This document shows positions 15,949 through 24,461 of a DNA stretch of 42,196 nucleotides, piece after piece. Each line of letters starts with the position of its first letter. Position 1 is the first letter of the stretch. The DNA is from Nocardia abscessus NBRC 100374 (lineage in GTDB: Bacteria; Actinomycetota; Actinomycetes; Mycobacteriales; Mycobacteriaceae): positions 1-42,196 of the forward strand of contig NZ_BAFP01000103.1 in NCBI RefSeq assembly GCF_000308455.1. Direction: 5' to 3'. The translations under genes were made by a program, and so were the position numbers. The notes below the pieces were generated by a model. That model saw only the letters and a list, made by a program, of their open reading frames with translations, had not been told where the DNA came from and searched no databases.

Positions 15949-17526
15949 TCACTGCTCGGGCAGGCAGCGACCCGGGTCGGGCAAGTCGGCGCACGGCGCG
16001 TTGCCGTGCGCGCGCAGCACCTCTTTCCCGGTCTGAACGGTCAGGAAGTGCAGGAAGCTCGCGGCCAGTGAGTCACCGGGCAATTCGCCATTGCTGTAGG
16101 CGTACTCGACTCCCCAGAACGGGTAGGTGCGCTGCACGGCGGCGTCGCGGCTCGCACCGACGCCGTCGATCACGATGGTCGGCAAACCGGCGTCGATGGC
16201 CTCGGAGAGCTCCGAATAGCCGATCGCGCCGGAAATCTCGGCGACCGCCTTGCGCATGTCCGCGGTCACCTGAACCTCGCAGTGCGCAGGCGCTGTGATG
16301 ACCGTGCCCTTCAACGCCGTGCAGCTCACGTGCGGGCGATCCGGCTGCGTACCGTCGAGCAGCCTGCGCTCGAAGGTGTTGCGCGTACCCGAGCCCGGTA
16401 TGCGGTTGACCAGCACCACCGGCAGGTCCGGGCCGCCCACCTCGCGCCAGTTGCCGATCCTGCCCCGGTACAGATCCTGGATCTGGGCGACGGTGAGCCC
16501 GCCGATACCGACGCCGGGATGCACCATCATGGTGAACAGCGACAATGCGAGCGGCCGGTGCACCAGTGCCGGATAACCGTTGCCCTTCGTGCCGTCGGTG
16601 ATGGCGAGCAACCCCGACTTGCCTTCCCCCTCCTCGGCGAGCCGGTCCAATCCGCGCTCGGTTCCCTCGAAGGCGAAGGCGAAATTCGCGCCGGTGCAGC
16701 GTTTCCGATACTGCTCGGCGGCTTCCCTGACGACCGGCCCGAACGCCGACGACCCGACTACGGTCAGCTTTCCCGAGGCGCACTCCAGCGGCGTCGGCGA
16801 CGGCTCGAGCGCGGAAACCACCAGCTGAACGATGATCACCAGCACCAGGAACACGGTGAGCGCGGCCATCATCCCGGAAATACCCGTGTTGCTGCGGGTC
16901 TCGATGATCCGGCCGCCCTTGATGCCGCCGCGCAGCACCGGCTGTGGATACTCGCCGTCGCCCCCGGACCGTTGTAGGATGGCCAGGATCTTGTAGTGAT
17001 CACCCGGGCCGAGCGGCACCTTCGGCAGATCGATCACGCCGACGTGCCCAGTGTCCTCGGGCACCGCGATGCCGGAGTTCGCGTCGAGATTGTCGGCCAA
17101 GTCGGGATCGCTGAGTTCGTTCACCGCCATGCCGATCACGCGGCGCTGCGGGAAGCGCAGGTGCAGACCGACTCGCGCGGCGTCCGGAGCCTTGTAGTCA
17201 TGGGTGTCGATCGTGGTGACGCCGCTGTTCTCGATGCGCACCAGAACGACCGAGATATCCTTCAGGTCAGGGCTCGCGCCGTCGAGCGAGGGGCGCAGCT
17301 GCGGAAGCACCCCGGGGAACACCGACTCGATCTCGCCGGTGACCGGCGTGTCCATCTGTACCCGGTAGCCGAGCCGCCTGCGGCCGGCGAAGACGAATTC
17401 CCACAGGAACGCGCAGATGGGCACGGCGATACCGATGAGCGCCAGAACGATTTCGAGCGGAAAATCGCCCACCAGTTGATCCCACCCCCAGCAATCCGTG
17501 TGGACCCCATTCTCGGCGGCGAACAC
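15949..17526 (-). CDS. Membrane-anchored phosphate-binding-like (PstS-type) protein
   Basis: About 525 residues: an N-terminal helix (about 27-48), a beta-rich domain (about 55-215), a second helix (about 225-247), then a periplasmic-binding-like domain of type 2. That domain contains TVVGSSAFGPVVREAAEQY near its start and RIPGSGTRNTFERRL, both reminiscent of PstS phosphate-contacting loops. No pst permease genes are nearby, and the ligand is unknown. The start is uncertain: GTG at 17526 has GGAG only 2 bases away, and an in-frame GTG 18 codons later (17472) is an alternative. A palindrome lies just upstream at 17544-17558. Confidence 0.75.
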   Translation of the reverse strand: MFAAENGVHTDCWGWDQLVGDFPLEIVLALIGIAVPICAFLWEFVFAGRRRLGYRVQMDTPVTGEIESVFPGVLPQLRPSLDGASPDLKDISVVLVRIENSGVTTIDTHDYKAPDAARVGLHLRFPQRRVIGMAVNELSDPDLADNLDANSGIAVPEDTGHVGVIDLPKVPLGPGDHYKILAILQRSGGDGEYPQPVLRGGIKGGRIIETRSNTGISGMMAALTVFLVLVIIVQLVVSALEPSPTPLECASGKLTVVGSSAFGPVVREAAEQYRKRCTGANFAFAFEGTERGLDRLAEEGEGKSGLLAITDGTKGNGYPALVHRPLALSLFTMMVHPGVGIGGLTVAQIQDLYRGRIGNWREVGGPDLPVVLVNRIPGSGTRNTFERRLLDGTQPDRPHVSCTALKGTVITAPAHCEVQVTADMRKAVAEISGAIGYSELSEAIDAGLPTIVIDGVGASRDAAVQRTYPFWGVEYAYSNGELPGDSLAASFLHFLTVQTGKEVLRAHGNAPCADLPDPGRCLPEQ

Positions 17527-17543
17527 ACTCCGACACAGGGGAA

Positions 17544-17558
17544 GCCGAACTATTCGGC
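17544..17558. repeat. 15-bp palindrome between PHP and PstS-like genes
   Basis: GCCGAA-CTA-TTCGGC is a perfect dyad with 6-bp arms and a 3-base loop in the 49-base gap between two same-strand genes. It may be a small terminator for the PHP gene or a protein site. Confidence 0.4.
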
Positions 17559-17575
17559 AACAGTTAACCCGTCGG

Positions 17576-18613
17576 TCATGCTCCTGCGCGAGTCCAGGCC
17601 AGCAGATCCGCCAGCGGCCAGGTGTTGATCACCCGTTGCGCCGCAACACCGTTCGCGAGAGCGCGCTCACACCCGTACCCCTGCCAGTCGAGCTGTCCCG
17701 GTGCGTGCGCGTCGGTGTCGATCGAGAAGTGACACCCCATTTCGGCGGCCAGGCGCAGCAATCGCGAAGGGGGATCGAGTCTTTCGGGTCTGCTGTTGAT
17801 CTCCACGGCGGTGCCGTAGACGCGACACGCCTCGAACACCACCTCGGCGTCGAACGTCGACTCCGGTCTGGTGCCGCGTCCGCCCGCGACCAGGCGGCCG
17901 GTGCAGTGACCGAGCACGTCGACGTTGGGATCGGCGACCGCGTGCACCATGCGCTTGGTCATGGTCGCGCTGTCGTCGCGCAGATGCGAATGCACGCTGG
18001 CCACGACGATGTCCAGCCGGGCGAGCAGATCCGCCTGCTGGTCGAGGGAGCCGTCGTCGAGGATGTCCACCTCGATACCGGTGAGCACGCGGAACGGCGC
18101 CATCCGGTCGTTGAGTTCGGCCACCACGTCCAGCTGCTTGCGCAACCGGTCGGCGGACAGGCCGTTGGCCACGGTCAGGCGCGGCGAATGGTCGGTGAGG
18201 GCACAGTATTCGTGCCCCAGCGCGGCCGCGACTCGCATCATCTCCTCGATCGGGCTGCCGCCGTCGGACCAGTTCGAGTGGGTGTGCAGATCGCCGCGCA
18301 GTCGCTCCCGCAACGGCTTGCCCGGCGCCCCGATGGGCTGCGCGGCAGCGCGCAACTCGGTCAGATACCGCGGCACCTCGCCCGCGGAGGCCTGCTCGAT
18401 GATCGCCGCGGTCTTGGGCCCGATACCCGCGAGTTCGGTCCAGGTGCCTGCCTCCCGTCGCGCCTCGCGCTCGTCGGCGGACAAACCCGCGACGACGTCG
18501 GCCGCACGCCGGTACGCCTTGACCCGGTGGGTTTCCGCTCGGGAGCGCTCCAGCCAGAAGCCGATCTCGCGCAGGGCCGCCACCGGACCGAGCTCCGAGG
18601 CACGGTCCGGCAT
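17576..18613 (-). CDS. PHP-domain phosphoesterase with helix-hairpin-helix N terminus
   Basis: A 345-residue protein resembling the C-terminal half of bacterial family X DNA polymerases. An N-terminal helical region contains a helix-hairpin-helix LAGIGPKTAAII (61-72). The PHP metal-binding motifs follow: GDLHTHSNWSDGG (H110, H112), LTDHS, GIEVDIL, VASVHSH, DVLGHCTG and DTDAHAPG. The polymerase palm is absent, so this is a phosphoesterase or exonuclease-like enzyme, perhaps in DNA repair. The ATG at 18613 has AGGAG 9 bases upstream; a GTG at 18637 has no such site. Confidence 0.85.
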   Translation of the reverse strand: MPDRASELGPVAALREIGFWLERSRAETHRVKAYRRAADVVAGLSADEREARREAGTWTELAGIGPKTAAIIEQASAGEVPRYLTELRAAAQPIGAPGKPLRERLRGDLHTHSNWSDGGSPIEEMMRVAAALGHEYCALTDHSPRLTVANGLSADRLRKQLDVVAELNDRMAPFRVLTGIEVDILDDGSLDQQADLLARLDIVVASVHSHLRDDSATMTKRMVHAVADPNVDVLGHCTGRLVAGGRGTRPESTFDAEVVFEACRVYGTAVEINSRPERLDPPSRLLRLAAEMGCHFSIDTDAHAPGQLDWQGYGCERALANGVAAQRVINTWPLADLLAWTRAGA

Positions 18614-18641
18614 CCCGGTCGGCTCCTGGTCGGGCACCGCG

Positions 18642-19223
18642 CTATCGCACCCGGCTGTATTTCACGAAGGCCACGCCGTCTTCGAAGACCGTGCTGGTGA
18701 TCACCCGGAACTTGGCGGGTTCCGGCAGCCGCGACCCGGTGCCGAACAGCGCGCGGCCGCTGCCGAGCACGAGCGGGTAGAGCTTGAGGAAGATCTGGTC
18801 GATCTCCGGCAGCAGTACCTGCGCCAGCTCACCACCGCCGCACAGCCAGATGCCCAGGCCGTTCTCCCGCTTGAGTTCCTTGACCTTCTCGATCGGGTTC
18901 TCGGCGATCAGCTCCACGGCGGGATCGGGGCTTTCGGGCAGCGTGGTCGAGACCACGAACTGCCGCAGGTGCGCGTAGGGGCTGGAGGTGCCGGTGCGAA
19001 CGCCGAAGTCGTGGGTCTTGCGTCCCATCAGCACCGTGTCGAAGTACCGATTGCGCTCCTCCACGCCGAGCGCCTCGCGCACCTTGGCGGGCAGCGTCTC
19101 GGGGTACTGCGCATTGATCGACGGACCGTGATCGCCGCCGACGGGGAAGAAATCGACCGAGCCCTCTTCGGTGGCGATGAATCCATCGATGGTCGACGCG
19201 ACGTAATAGGTGAGCTTGCGCAT
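18642..19223 (-). CDS. RibD C-terminal / dihydrofolate-reductase-fold protein
   Basis: A 193-residue protein of the RibD-C/DHFR-like family, with N-terminal LTYYVASTIDGFIA, VLMGRKTHDFG, IWLCGGGELAQVLLP and a closing beta hairpin. Members bind NADPH, but many, including this type, have no proven substrate. The ATG at 19223 follows a GAGGAAG site. It lies 63 bases after fpg on the same strand and 28 bases before the PHP gene, so it may be co-transcribed. Confidence 0.8.
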   Translation of the reverse strand: MRKLTYYVASTIDGFIATEEGSVDFFPVGGDHGPSINAQYPETLPAKVREALGVEERNRYFDTVLMGRKTHDFGVRTGTSSPYAHLRQFVVSTTLPESPDPAVELIAENPIEKVKELKRENGLGIWLCGGGELAQVLLPEIDQIFLKLYPLVLGSGRALFGTGSRLPEPAKFRVITSTVFEDGVAFVKYSRVR

Positions 19224-19286
19224 GCTTCCTTCCTCACGGTCGGGTGACATTCCGAACCGCCCTGAGGAAACGGTAGCTCGCGCGCG

Positions 19287-20147
19287 CTAGCGACGGCGAG
19301 GCTTCGGCTGGCAGCGCGGGCAGGAGTAGGACGAGCGGTTCATGAACCGCTCCCGGATGATCGGCGCACCACACCGGCGACACGGCTCGTGCTCCCGACC
19401 GTATACGGCGAGGGCCCGTTCGAAGTAACCCGACTGGCCGTTGACGTTCACATACAGCGCGTCGAAGGACGTGCCGCCCGCAGCGAGCGCTTCGCCCATC
19501 ACGGCGCTCACCTCGGCGAGCAACCCGCGCACGGCGGGTCTGGACAGGCCGGACGCGAGCCGGCCACCGTGGATCCGCGCGCGCCACAAAGCCTCGTCGG
19601 CGTAGATGTTGCCGATCCCCGAGACCACGCCCTGGTCGAGCAGGACGCGCTTGATCTCGCTCTGCTTGCCCCGGATGACCGCGACCACGGATTCGACGTC
19701 GAAACGCGGGTCCAGCGGGTCCCGGGCGATGTGCGCGACCGGCTCCGGCACCAGGGTGCCGTCCATCTCGACCAGCGGCGCGAGCGCCCAGCCGCCGAAG
19801 GTGCGCTGGTCGATGAACCGCAGCTGAGTGCCGTCACCGAAGGTGGCGCGGATGTGCGCGTGCTTCTCCACCGGCGCGTCGGCGGACTGGACCAGCATCT
19901 GACCGCTCATGCCCAGATGCACGACCAGGGCGGCTTCCGGGTCGTCGAAGGTCAGCCAGAGGAATTTGCCACGCCGCTGGGCCGACTCGACCGTCAGACC
20001 GGTCAGCCGCGCGGCGAGATCGGCGGCGCCTTCGAGATGGCGGCGCACCGAGCGGGGATGGGTGATCGCCACCGATTCGACGACGCGGCCCACCACGTGC
20101 TCGGCGAGCCCGCGGCGCACGACCTCGACCTCGGGTAGTTCGGGCAC
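19287..20147 (-). CDS. fpg: Formamidopyrimidine-DNA glycosylase
   Basis: Bifunctional base-excision enzyme (MutM) that removes 8-oxoguanine and formamidopyrimidines and nicks the abasic site. The 286-residue protein begins PELPEVE with the catalytic proline and glutamate. It has the lysine of RRGKFLW, the H2TH region, and a C-terminal zinc finger with C-x2-C and C-x2-C pairs (CRRCG, CPRC). The GTG at 20147 is one base past the rnc stop, so it is part of the rpmF-rnc-fpg unit as in mycobacteria. Confidence 0.95.
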   Translation of the reverse strand: MPELPEVEVVRRGLAEHVVGRVVESVAITHPRSVRRHLEGAADLAARLTGLTVESAQRRGKFLWLTFDDPEAALVVHLGMSGQMLVQSADAPVEKHAHIRATFGDGTQLRFIDQRTFGGWALAPLVEMDGTLVPEPVAHIARDPLDPRFDVESVVAVIRGKQSEIKRVLLDQGVVSGIGNIYADEALWRARIHGGRLASGLSRPAVRGLLAEVSAVMGEALAAGGTSFDALYVNVNGQSGYFERALAVYGREHEPCRRCGAPIIRERFMNRSSYSCPRCQPKPRRR

Positions 20148-20148
20148 G

Positions 20149-20862
20149 TCAGGTTTCGGCGGTCAGCGCCTCGTAGGCGGCCCCCGCGGCCTTCTGCTCG
20201 GCTTCCTTCTTGGAGCGGCCGACGCCCTGCCCGTAGGCCCGGCCGCCGACCACCGTGGTGGCGGTGAATTCCTTGTCGTGGTCCGGCCCGGTCGAGGTGA
20301 TCTCGTAACTGGGCACGCCGAGACCACGCTCGGCGGTGAGTTCCTGCAGGCTGGTCTTCCAGTCCAGGCCGGCGCCCATCCGCGGGCCGCGCTCGAGCAG
20401 CTCGGCGAACAGCCGCAGCACCACCGAGCGCGCCACCTCGATGCCGTGCTGTAGATGCACGGCGCCCAGCAACGACTCCATGCCGTCGGCGAGGATGCTC
20501 TCCTTGTCCCGGCCGCCGGTGAGTTCCTCACCTTTGCCGAGCAGCAGGTGCACACCGAGGCCGCCCTCGCCGAGCCGGCGGGCCACCTCCGCGAGAGCGC
20601 GCATGTTCACCACGCTCGCGCGCAGCTTGGCCAGCTCACCCTCGCTCTTCGAGGGATGCTCGTGATACAGCCGCTCGGTGATGCTCAGTCCGAGCACGGA
20701 ATCGCCGAGGAACTCGAGACGCTCGTTCGTCGGCAGACCACCGTTCTCGTACGCATACGACCGATGGGTCAGCGCGAGACGCAGCAGATCCGGGTGCAGG
20801 TCGACGCCCAAGGCTGCGAGCAGGCTCGCGTGTTCACCGGACGAGTCGGGTTCGTCGGTCAC
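20149..20862 (-). CDS. rnc: Ribonuclease III
   Basis: Double-strand-specific endoribonuclease for rRNA and mRNA processing. The 237-residue protein has the signature NERLEFLGDSVLGL at about residue 46, the second metal-binding region DGMESLLGAVHL, and a C-terminal double-stranded-RNA-binding domain ending in GRSKKEAEQKAAGAAYEAL. The GTG at 20862 lacks an obvious Shine-Dalgarno. It follows rpmF by 22 bases and precedes fpg by one. Confidence 0.96.
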   Translation of the reverse strand: MTDEPDSSGEHASLLAALGVDLHPDLLRLALTHRSYAYENGGLPTNERLEFLGDSVLGLSITERLYHEHPSKSEGELAKLRASVVNMRALAEVARRLGEGGLGVHLLLGKGEELTGGRDKESILADGMESLLGAVHLQHGIEVARSVVLRLFAELLERGPRMGAGLDWKTSLQELTAERGLGVPSYEITSTGPDHDKEFTATTVVGGRAYGQGVGRSKKEAEQKAAGAAYEALTAET

Positions 20863-20884
20863 GTCGCTACGACAGGTCGAACGA

Positions 20885-21067
20885 TCAGACCGCGGCGGTG
20901 ACCTGGCGGCCCTTGTAGGTGCCGCAGGAGGGGCAGGCGATGTGCGGCAGGGTCTTCTCGCCGCAGGCGCGGTTCGGGCAGGTGATCAGGGCGGGCGCGA
21001 CAGCCTTCCACTGGCTGCGCCGCGACCTGGTGTTGGAACGGGACATCCGGCGCTTGGGAACGGCCAC
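20885..21067 (-). CDS. rpmF: 50S ribosomal protein L32
   Basis: A 60-residue L32 beginning AVPKRRMSRSNTRSRRSQWK, with a zinc ribbon (C-x4-C and CPSC). This is the zinc-binding version. The GTG at 21067 has a GAGGAG site upstream. It is placed between yceD and rnc, a widely conserved arrangement. Confidence 0.96.
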   Translation of the reverse strand: MAVPKRRMSRSNTRSRRSQWKAVAPALITCPNRACGEKTLPHIACPSCGTYKGRQVTAAV

Positions 21068-21120
21068 GACTACTTCTCCTCTGTCCTAATTGCTCTGCCG
21101 GTTCGGCTGATCGGTCTTGC

Positions 21121-21750
21121 TCAGTGGTCTCGGTCGGCCGCACCCTCGTCGGGGCTGCCTGCGCCGGGCGATCCGGAGGCGAATTCAGCCAGTCCGGCCC
21201 AGCGAGGGTCAAGTATCTCATGCCGGTGGTCGGATCCCGCAATCGCCATCCGTATGCCGCATTCCGGGCACAGTCCCGCGCAATCCGGCGTGCACAGCGG
21301 CTGCAGCGGCAGCTCGAGGCCGACCGCATCGATCACCACGGGCTCCAGGTCGATGAGGTCGTCGACCAGGCGGTAGACCTCGTCGTCCTCGGTGGTCTGC
21401 TCGGTCGTGCTGTCCGGGTAGGCGAACAGTTCGGTCACCCGCAGCGCGACCTCGCTGGTGAACGGCTCCAGGCAGCGCGAGCACTCCCCCTCGATCGGCG
21501 CGGACACCGTGCCGGTGACCAGCACACCCTCCGACACCGCCTGCAATTGCAGGTCGAGCTCCACCTGCGCGCCCACGGGAACGGCGATCAGATCCAGGCC
21601 GATCCGCTCCTCGGTGGTCACGGTGCGGCGCAGCTCGCGCATGGTCCCCGCCCTGCGGCCGAGGCTGCGGACGTCCAGCACGAAACCCGCATCCGGCGAC
21701 CGGCGCTTGGCCGACTGGGGACGCGACGTGGAACCGGAACCGGCGGACAT
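21121..21750 (-). CDS. yceD: YceD (DUF177) family protein
   Basis: A 209-residue DUF177 protein, probably involved in large-subunit rRNA or ribosome metabolism. The family fingerprint is present: FVLDVRSLGRRAG, ECSRCLEPF and a C-terminal cysteine cluster CTPDCAGLCPECG. It sits directly upstream of rpmF, as in most bacteria. The start is uncertain: ATG 21750 is preferred, but GTG codons at 21753 and 21765 are in frame and none has a strong ribosome site. Confidence 0.88.
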   Translation of the reverse strand: MSAGSGSTSRPQSAKRRSPDAGFVLDVRSLGRRAGTMRELRRTVTTEERIGLDLIAVPVGAQVELDLQLQAVSEGVLVTGTVSAPIEGECSRCLEPFTSEVALRVTELFAYPDSTTEQTTEDDEVYRLVDDLIDLEPVVIDAVGLELPLQPLCTPDCAGLCPECGIRMAIAGSDHRHEILDPRWAGLAEFASGSPGAGSPDEGAADRDH

Positions 21751-21796
21751 CACGAACTCACTCACGATCGAGGGGATACGGGCAACCAACCACTCA

Positions 21797-21826
21797 ACAA
21801 TAAGCGATCATGCGGTGCGCACCCAA
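21797..21826 (-). promoter_or_regulatory. Putative promoter of yceD-rpmF-rnc-fpg
   Basis: On the minus strand, TTGGGT (21826-21821) and TATTGT (21802-21797) are 18 bases apart, with a predicted start near 21790. This fits the gap between sepIVA and yceD and would separate the rpmF unit from sepIVA. Confidence 0.4.
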
Positions 21827-21851
21827 ACCCGGCCGACCGCGCTCGGCGCCG

Positions 21852-22598
21852 CTACCTGCGGAATTCGGAGGCGTAGTCGGGTGCGCCCGCTCCGCTGCGG
21901 AGCTGATGACGCCCCCGCCCGACCGTGCGCAGCGTGCTGGCCAGCGTCTCCTCGAAATCGGCGAGCCGGGAGTCGACATAGTGGTCGCATTCCTCGCGCA
22001 GCCGATCCGATTCGGCGTGCGCGGCATCGATCACCCTGGCCGATTCGGCATGCGCGGCGCGCACCACTTCGGTCTGGGTGACCAGCCGCTCCTGCTCGGC
22101 GAGGCCTTCGGCGACGGAGCGGTCGTAGGCCGCCTTGCCCGCCTCGATCATCCGCTCCGACTCCACCCGCGCCCGGCCGGTCACCGCCTCGTATTCGGCG
22201 TTGCCGTCGGCCACCACGCGATCGGCCTCCTCCTGCGCGGAGACGACCAGGTGATCGGCGTGCGCGCTCGCCTCGGCGACCATCCGGTCGGCGTGCGCCT
22301 TGGCATCGGCCAGGATGCGATCGGCTTCCTCGCGCGCCGAGCCGATGGTGCGCTCGGCCTGTTCGTTCGCGCCGGTCACAGCGGTCTCGGCCGCGTTCCG
22401 GGCGTCGGAGACGATCTTGTCCCGGTGGTCGAGCACGTCTTGCGCGTCGTCGAGTTCGCCGGGCAGCGCGTCTCTCACGTCGTCGAGTAGTTCGAGCACG
22501 TCGCCACGCGGCACGATGCAGCTGCGGGTCGGCGGGATGCCGCGGGCCTCTTCGACAATGGCGACCAGTTCGTCGAGCGCTTCGAATACGCGATACAT
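21852..22598 (-). CDS. sepIVA: SepIVA-type DivIVA-domain septation protein
   Basis: A 248-residue coiled-coil protein closely resembling mycobacterial SepIVA (Rv2927c), which is needed for septation and works at the cell pole and septum. It starts MYRVFEALDELVAIVEEARG and has the GDVLELLDDVRDALPGELDDA region. A long Ala/Glu/Asp heptad region with many AHAD/AHAE repeats follows, and the conserved ending is STLRTVGRGRHQLRSGAG. I chose ATG 22598 (GGAGG about 9 bases upstream) over GTG 22604 because the family starts at MYRVFEAL. Confidence 0.93.
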   Translation of the reverse strand: MYRVFEALDELVAIVEEARGIPPTRSCIVPRGDVLELLDDVRDALPGELDDAQDVLDHRDKIVSDARNAAETAVTGANEQAERTIGSAREEADRILADAKAHADRMVAEASAHADHLVVSAQEEADRVVADGNAEYEAVTGRARVESERMIEAGKAAYDRSVAEGLAEQERLVTQTEVVRAAHAESARVIDAAHAESDRLREECDHYVDSRLADFEETLASTLRTVGRGRHQLRSGAGAPDYASEFRR

Positions 22599-22801
22599 GC
22601 TCACTACCCTCCTGCGGACTCACGGCGAAACTCTCCGCCGAAGCCCAGTGTGCCCCTCGTCACCGCTCGTGCCGAGTCACTTTCCGGTGTGTCGTGCGGG
22701 TGTCTTGCACGCCACAGAAATCAAGTGGAGACCGCCTCTCCGCTTCGTGTTACATTCTTTTGGAAGGTCGACCAACAAGGCCTCGTTCGATCGGAAAGAC
22801 G

Positions 22802-23320
22802 ATGACTGTTCTGGAACTACCGCGACCGGCGGGAGTGAGCGCCACCAGTTTCTTCGTGCCGTGGGTGAGCCCATACCCGGTACTGCCGAAGATATCGGGC
22901 GCGGCCAGGGTCGGACAGCTCACCCGGTACCTGCGCGGCGATCGCGCCTTCGCGCAGCTGATCCGCTTCGCGCTGGTCGGCGGATCCAGCAATATCGCCT
23001 ATGTCCTGCTGTTCTTCGCCATGCACGGCGTCGGGCCGCTGATCGCCAACGTCGTCGGCTCCCTCGTGAGCACCGTCATCGCCAACGAGCTGCACCGCCA
23101 GCTCACCTTCCACGCCGCGGAACGGGTCGGCTGGTTCACTGCACAGTGGGAAGGCGGCGGGCTCGCGCTGGTCGGGCTCGGCATCACGACTGCGGCGCTG
23201 GCCGCGCTCGGCCTGTGGGCGCCCGGACTCGGGGACACCGCCCAGGCCGTCGCGATCCTGGGGATCACCGCCGCGGTCGGTGGCATGCGCTTCCTGGCCC
23301 TCCGCGGCCTGGTGTTCTGA
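22802..23320 (+). CDS. GtrA-family membrane protein
   Basis: A 172-residue GtrA-like protein with four hydrophobic helices (about 55-75, 80-100, 115-135, 145-165) and the family motif IRFALVGGSSNIAYVLLF. Members flip or transport lipid-linked sugars for glycosylation. No glycosyltransferase is adjacent; the GT4 gene is 8 kb away. The ATG at 22802 follows GGAAAGA. A TACATT at 22751-22756 could be its -10. It is the only plus-strand gene in this stretch, divergent from sepIVA and convergent with coaD. Confidence 0.82.
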   Translation: MTVLELPRPAGVSATSFFVPWVSPYPVLPKISGAARVGQLTRYLRGDRAFAQLIRFALVGGSSNIAYVLLFFAMHGVGPLIANVVGSLVSTVIANELHRQLTFHAAERVGWFTAQWEGGGLALVGLGITTAALAALGLWAPGLGDTAQAVAILGITAAVGGMRFLALRGLVF

Positions 23321-23346
23321 GCCGCCTCTCCGGGTATCCAGGCCGT

Positions 23347-23360
23347 ACGGACCGGTCCGT
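23347..23360. repeat. 14-bp perfect palindrome between gtrA and coaD
   Basis: ACGGACC-GGTCCGT is perfectly self-complementary, without a loop, in the 39-base gap between two convergent genes. It may contribute to termination. Confidence 0.35.
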
Positions 23361-23845
23361 CAGCTGTTGCGCTCGGCCAGGCGGTTCAGGAGGCGCTTGT
23401 GCACCGAGGGGGGCAGCATGTCACTGACGTCGCCGCCGTATGCGGCGACCTCCTTGACCAGAGAGCTGGACAGGTAGCTGAAGGACGGGTTGGTGGCGAT
23501 GAAGAAGGTGTCCACGCCGGAGAGCTTCTTGTTCATCTGCGCCATCTGCAGTTCGTAGCCGAAGTCGCCGGCATCGCGCAGACCCTTCACGATCGCGGTG
23601 ATGCCCTGCTCCCGCGCGAAGTCCACGGTCAGGCCCTGCCACGAGTCCACCCGGACGTTGCCCAGGTGGGCGGTCGACTCGCGCAGCATCTCGATGCGCT
23701 CCTCGACGGTGAACATGCCCTGCTTCTTCGGATTGATCATGACGGTGATGACGACCTCGTCGAACTGGGCCGCCGCCCGGGTGAAGACGTCGAGGTGTCC
23801 GTAGGTCACAGGGTCGAACGATCCGGGGCACAGTGCTCCTGCCAT
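23360..23845 (-). CDS. coaD: Phosphopantetheine adenylyltransferase
   Basis: Fourth enzyme of coenzyme A synthesis, which transfers AMP from ATP to 4'-phosphopantetheine. The 161-residue protein carries CPGSFDPVTYGHLDV with the nucleotidyltransferase histidine, INPKKQGMF, GLRDAGDFGYELQMAQMN and the C-terminal SYLSSSLVKEVA. The ATG at 23845 has no ribosome-binding site. A TAGCGT (-10 type) at 23857-23852 ends exactly 6 bases before it, so a leaderless mRNA is likely. Confidence 0.96.
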   Translation of the reverse strand: MAGALCPGSFDPVTYGHLDVFTRAAAQFDEVVITVMINPKKQGMFTVEERIEMLRESTAHLGNVRVDSWQGLTVDFAREQGITAIVKGLRDAGDFGYELQMAQMNKKLSGVDTFFIATNPSFSYLSSSLVKEVAAYGGDVSDMLPPSVHKRLLNRLAERNS

Positions 23846-23897
23846 GAGCCGACGCTAGCAGGGCACCGGCGGCCCGGCACCAGTGGCCGACCCGCGC

Positions 23898-24461
23898 CTA
23901 TCCGTCCGGCTCGAAGTCCGCGAGATCGATGCGTGTTTCGCCGTACCGGCGCGACTTGGCCGGGACGAAGCCTGCGGGCCAAGCGATCTCGGGCGAGCGC
24001 GCCGAGCGCTCCAGCACGATCACCGCCCCGGGCCGCAGCCACTCGTGCTCGGTCAGCGCGCGCAGGTCGGCCAGCACGGCGGCGTTGTCCACCGCGTAGG
24101 GCGGATCGGAGAAGACCACGTCGAAGCGACCCGCCCCGCCCAGGCGCAGCACGCCGGCCACCGTCGCGACCCGTAATTCCGCGCCGGGCAGCCCGAGGTC
24201 GGCGATATTGCCGCGCACCACCGACGCCGCCTTGCGGTCGGACTCGATGAGCAACGCGTGCTCGGCGCCACGCGAGAGCGCCTCCAGCCCGAGCGCGCCG
24301 GAACCCGCGTACAGGTCCAGAACGCGGGCGCCCGCGAAGTCCAGCCGGGCGTCCAACGCGCTGAACAGCGCCTCCCGTACCCGGTCGGAGGTCGGCCGGG
24401 TGCCCGACGGCGGCACCCGAAGGCGCCGCCCGCCCGCCGTTCCGGCGACGATCCGCGTCAT
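23898..24461 (-). CDS. rsmD: 16S rRNA (guanine966-N2)-methyltransferase
   Basis: S-adenosylmethionine-dependent methyltransferase acting on 16S rRNA G966. The 187-residue protein starts MTRIVAGTAGGRRL, has RPTSDRVREALF, the cofactor motif LDLYAGSGALGLEALSRGA and the catalytic motif DPPY. Its ATG overlaps the pyc stop codon by 4 bases (ATGA), so pyc and rsmD are co-transcribed, and coaD follows after 52 bases. Confidence 0.94.
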   Translation of the reverse strand: MTRIVAGTAGGRRLRVPPSGTRPTSDRVREALFSALDARLDFAGARVLDLYAGSGALGLEALSRGAEHALLIESDRKAASVVRGNIADLGLPGAELRVATVAGVLRLGGAGRFDVVFSDPPYAVDNAAVLADLRALTEHEWLRPGAVIVLERSARSPEIAWPAGFVPAKSRRYGETRIDLADFEPDG

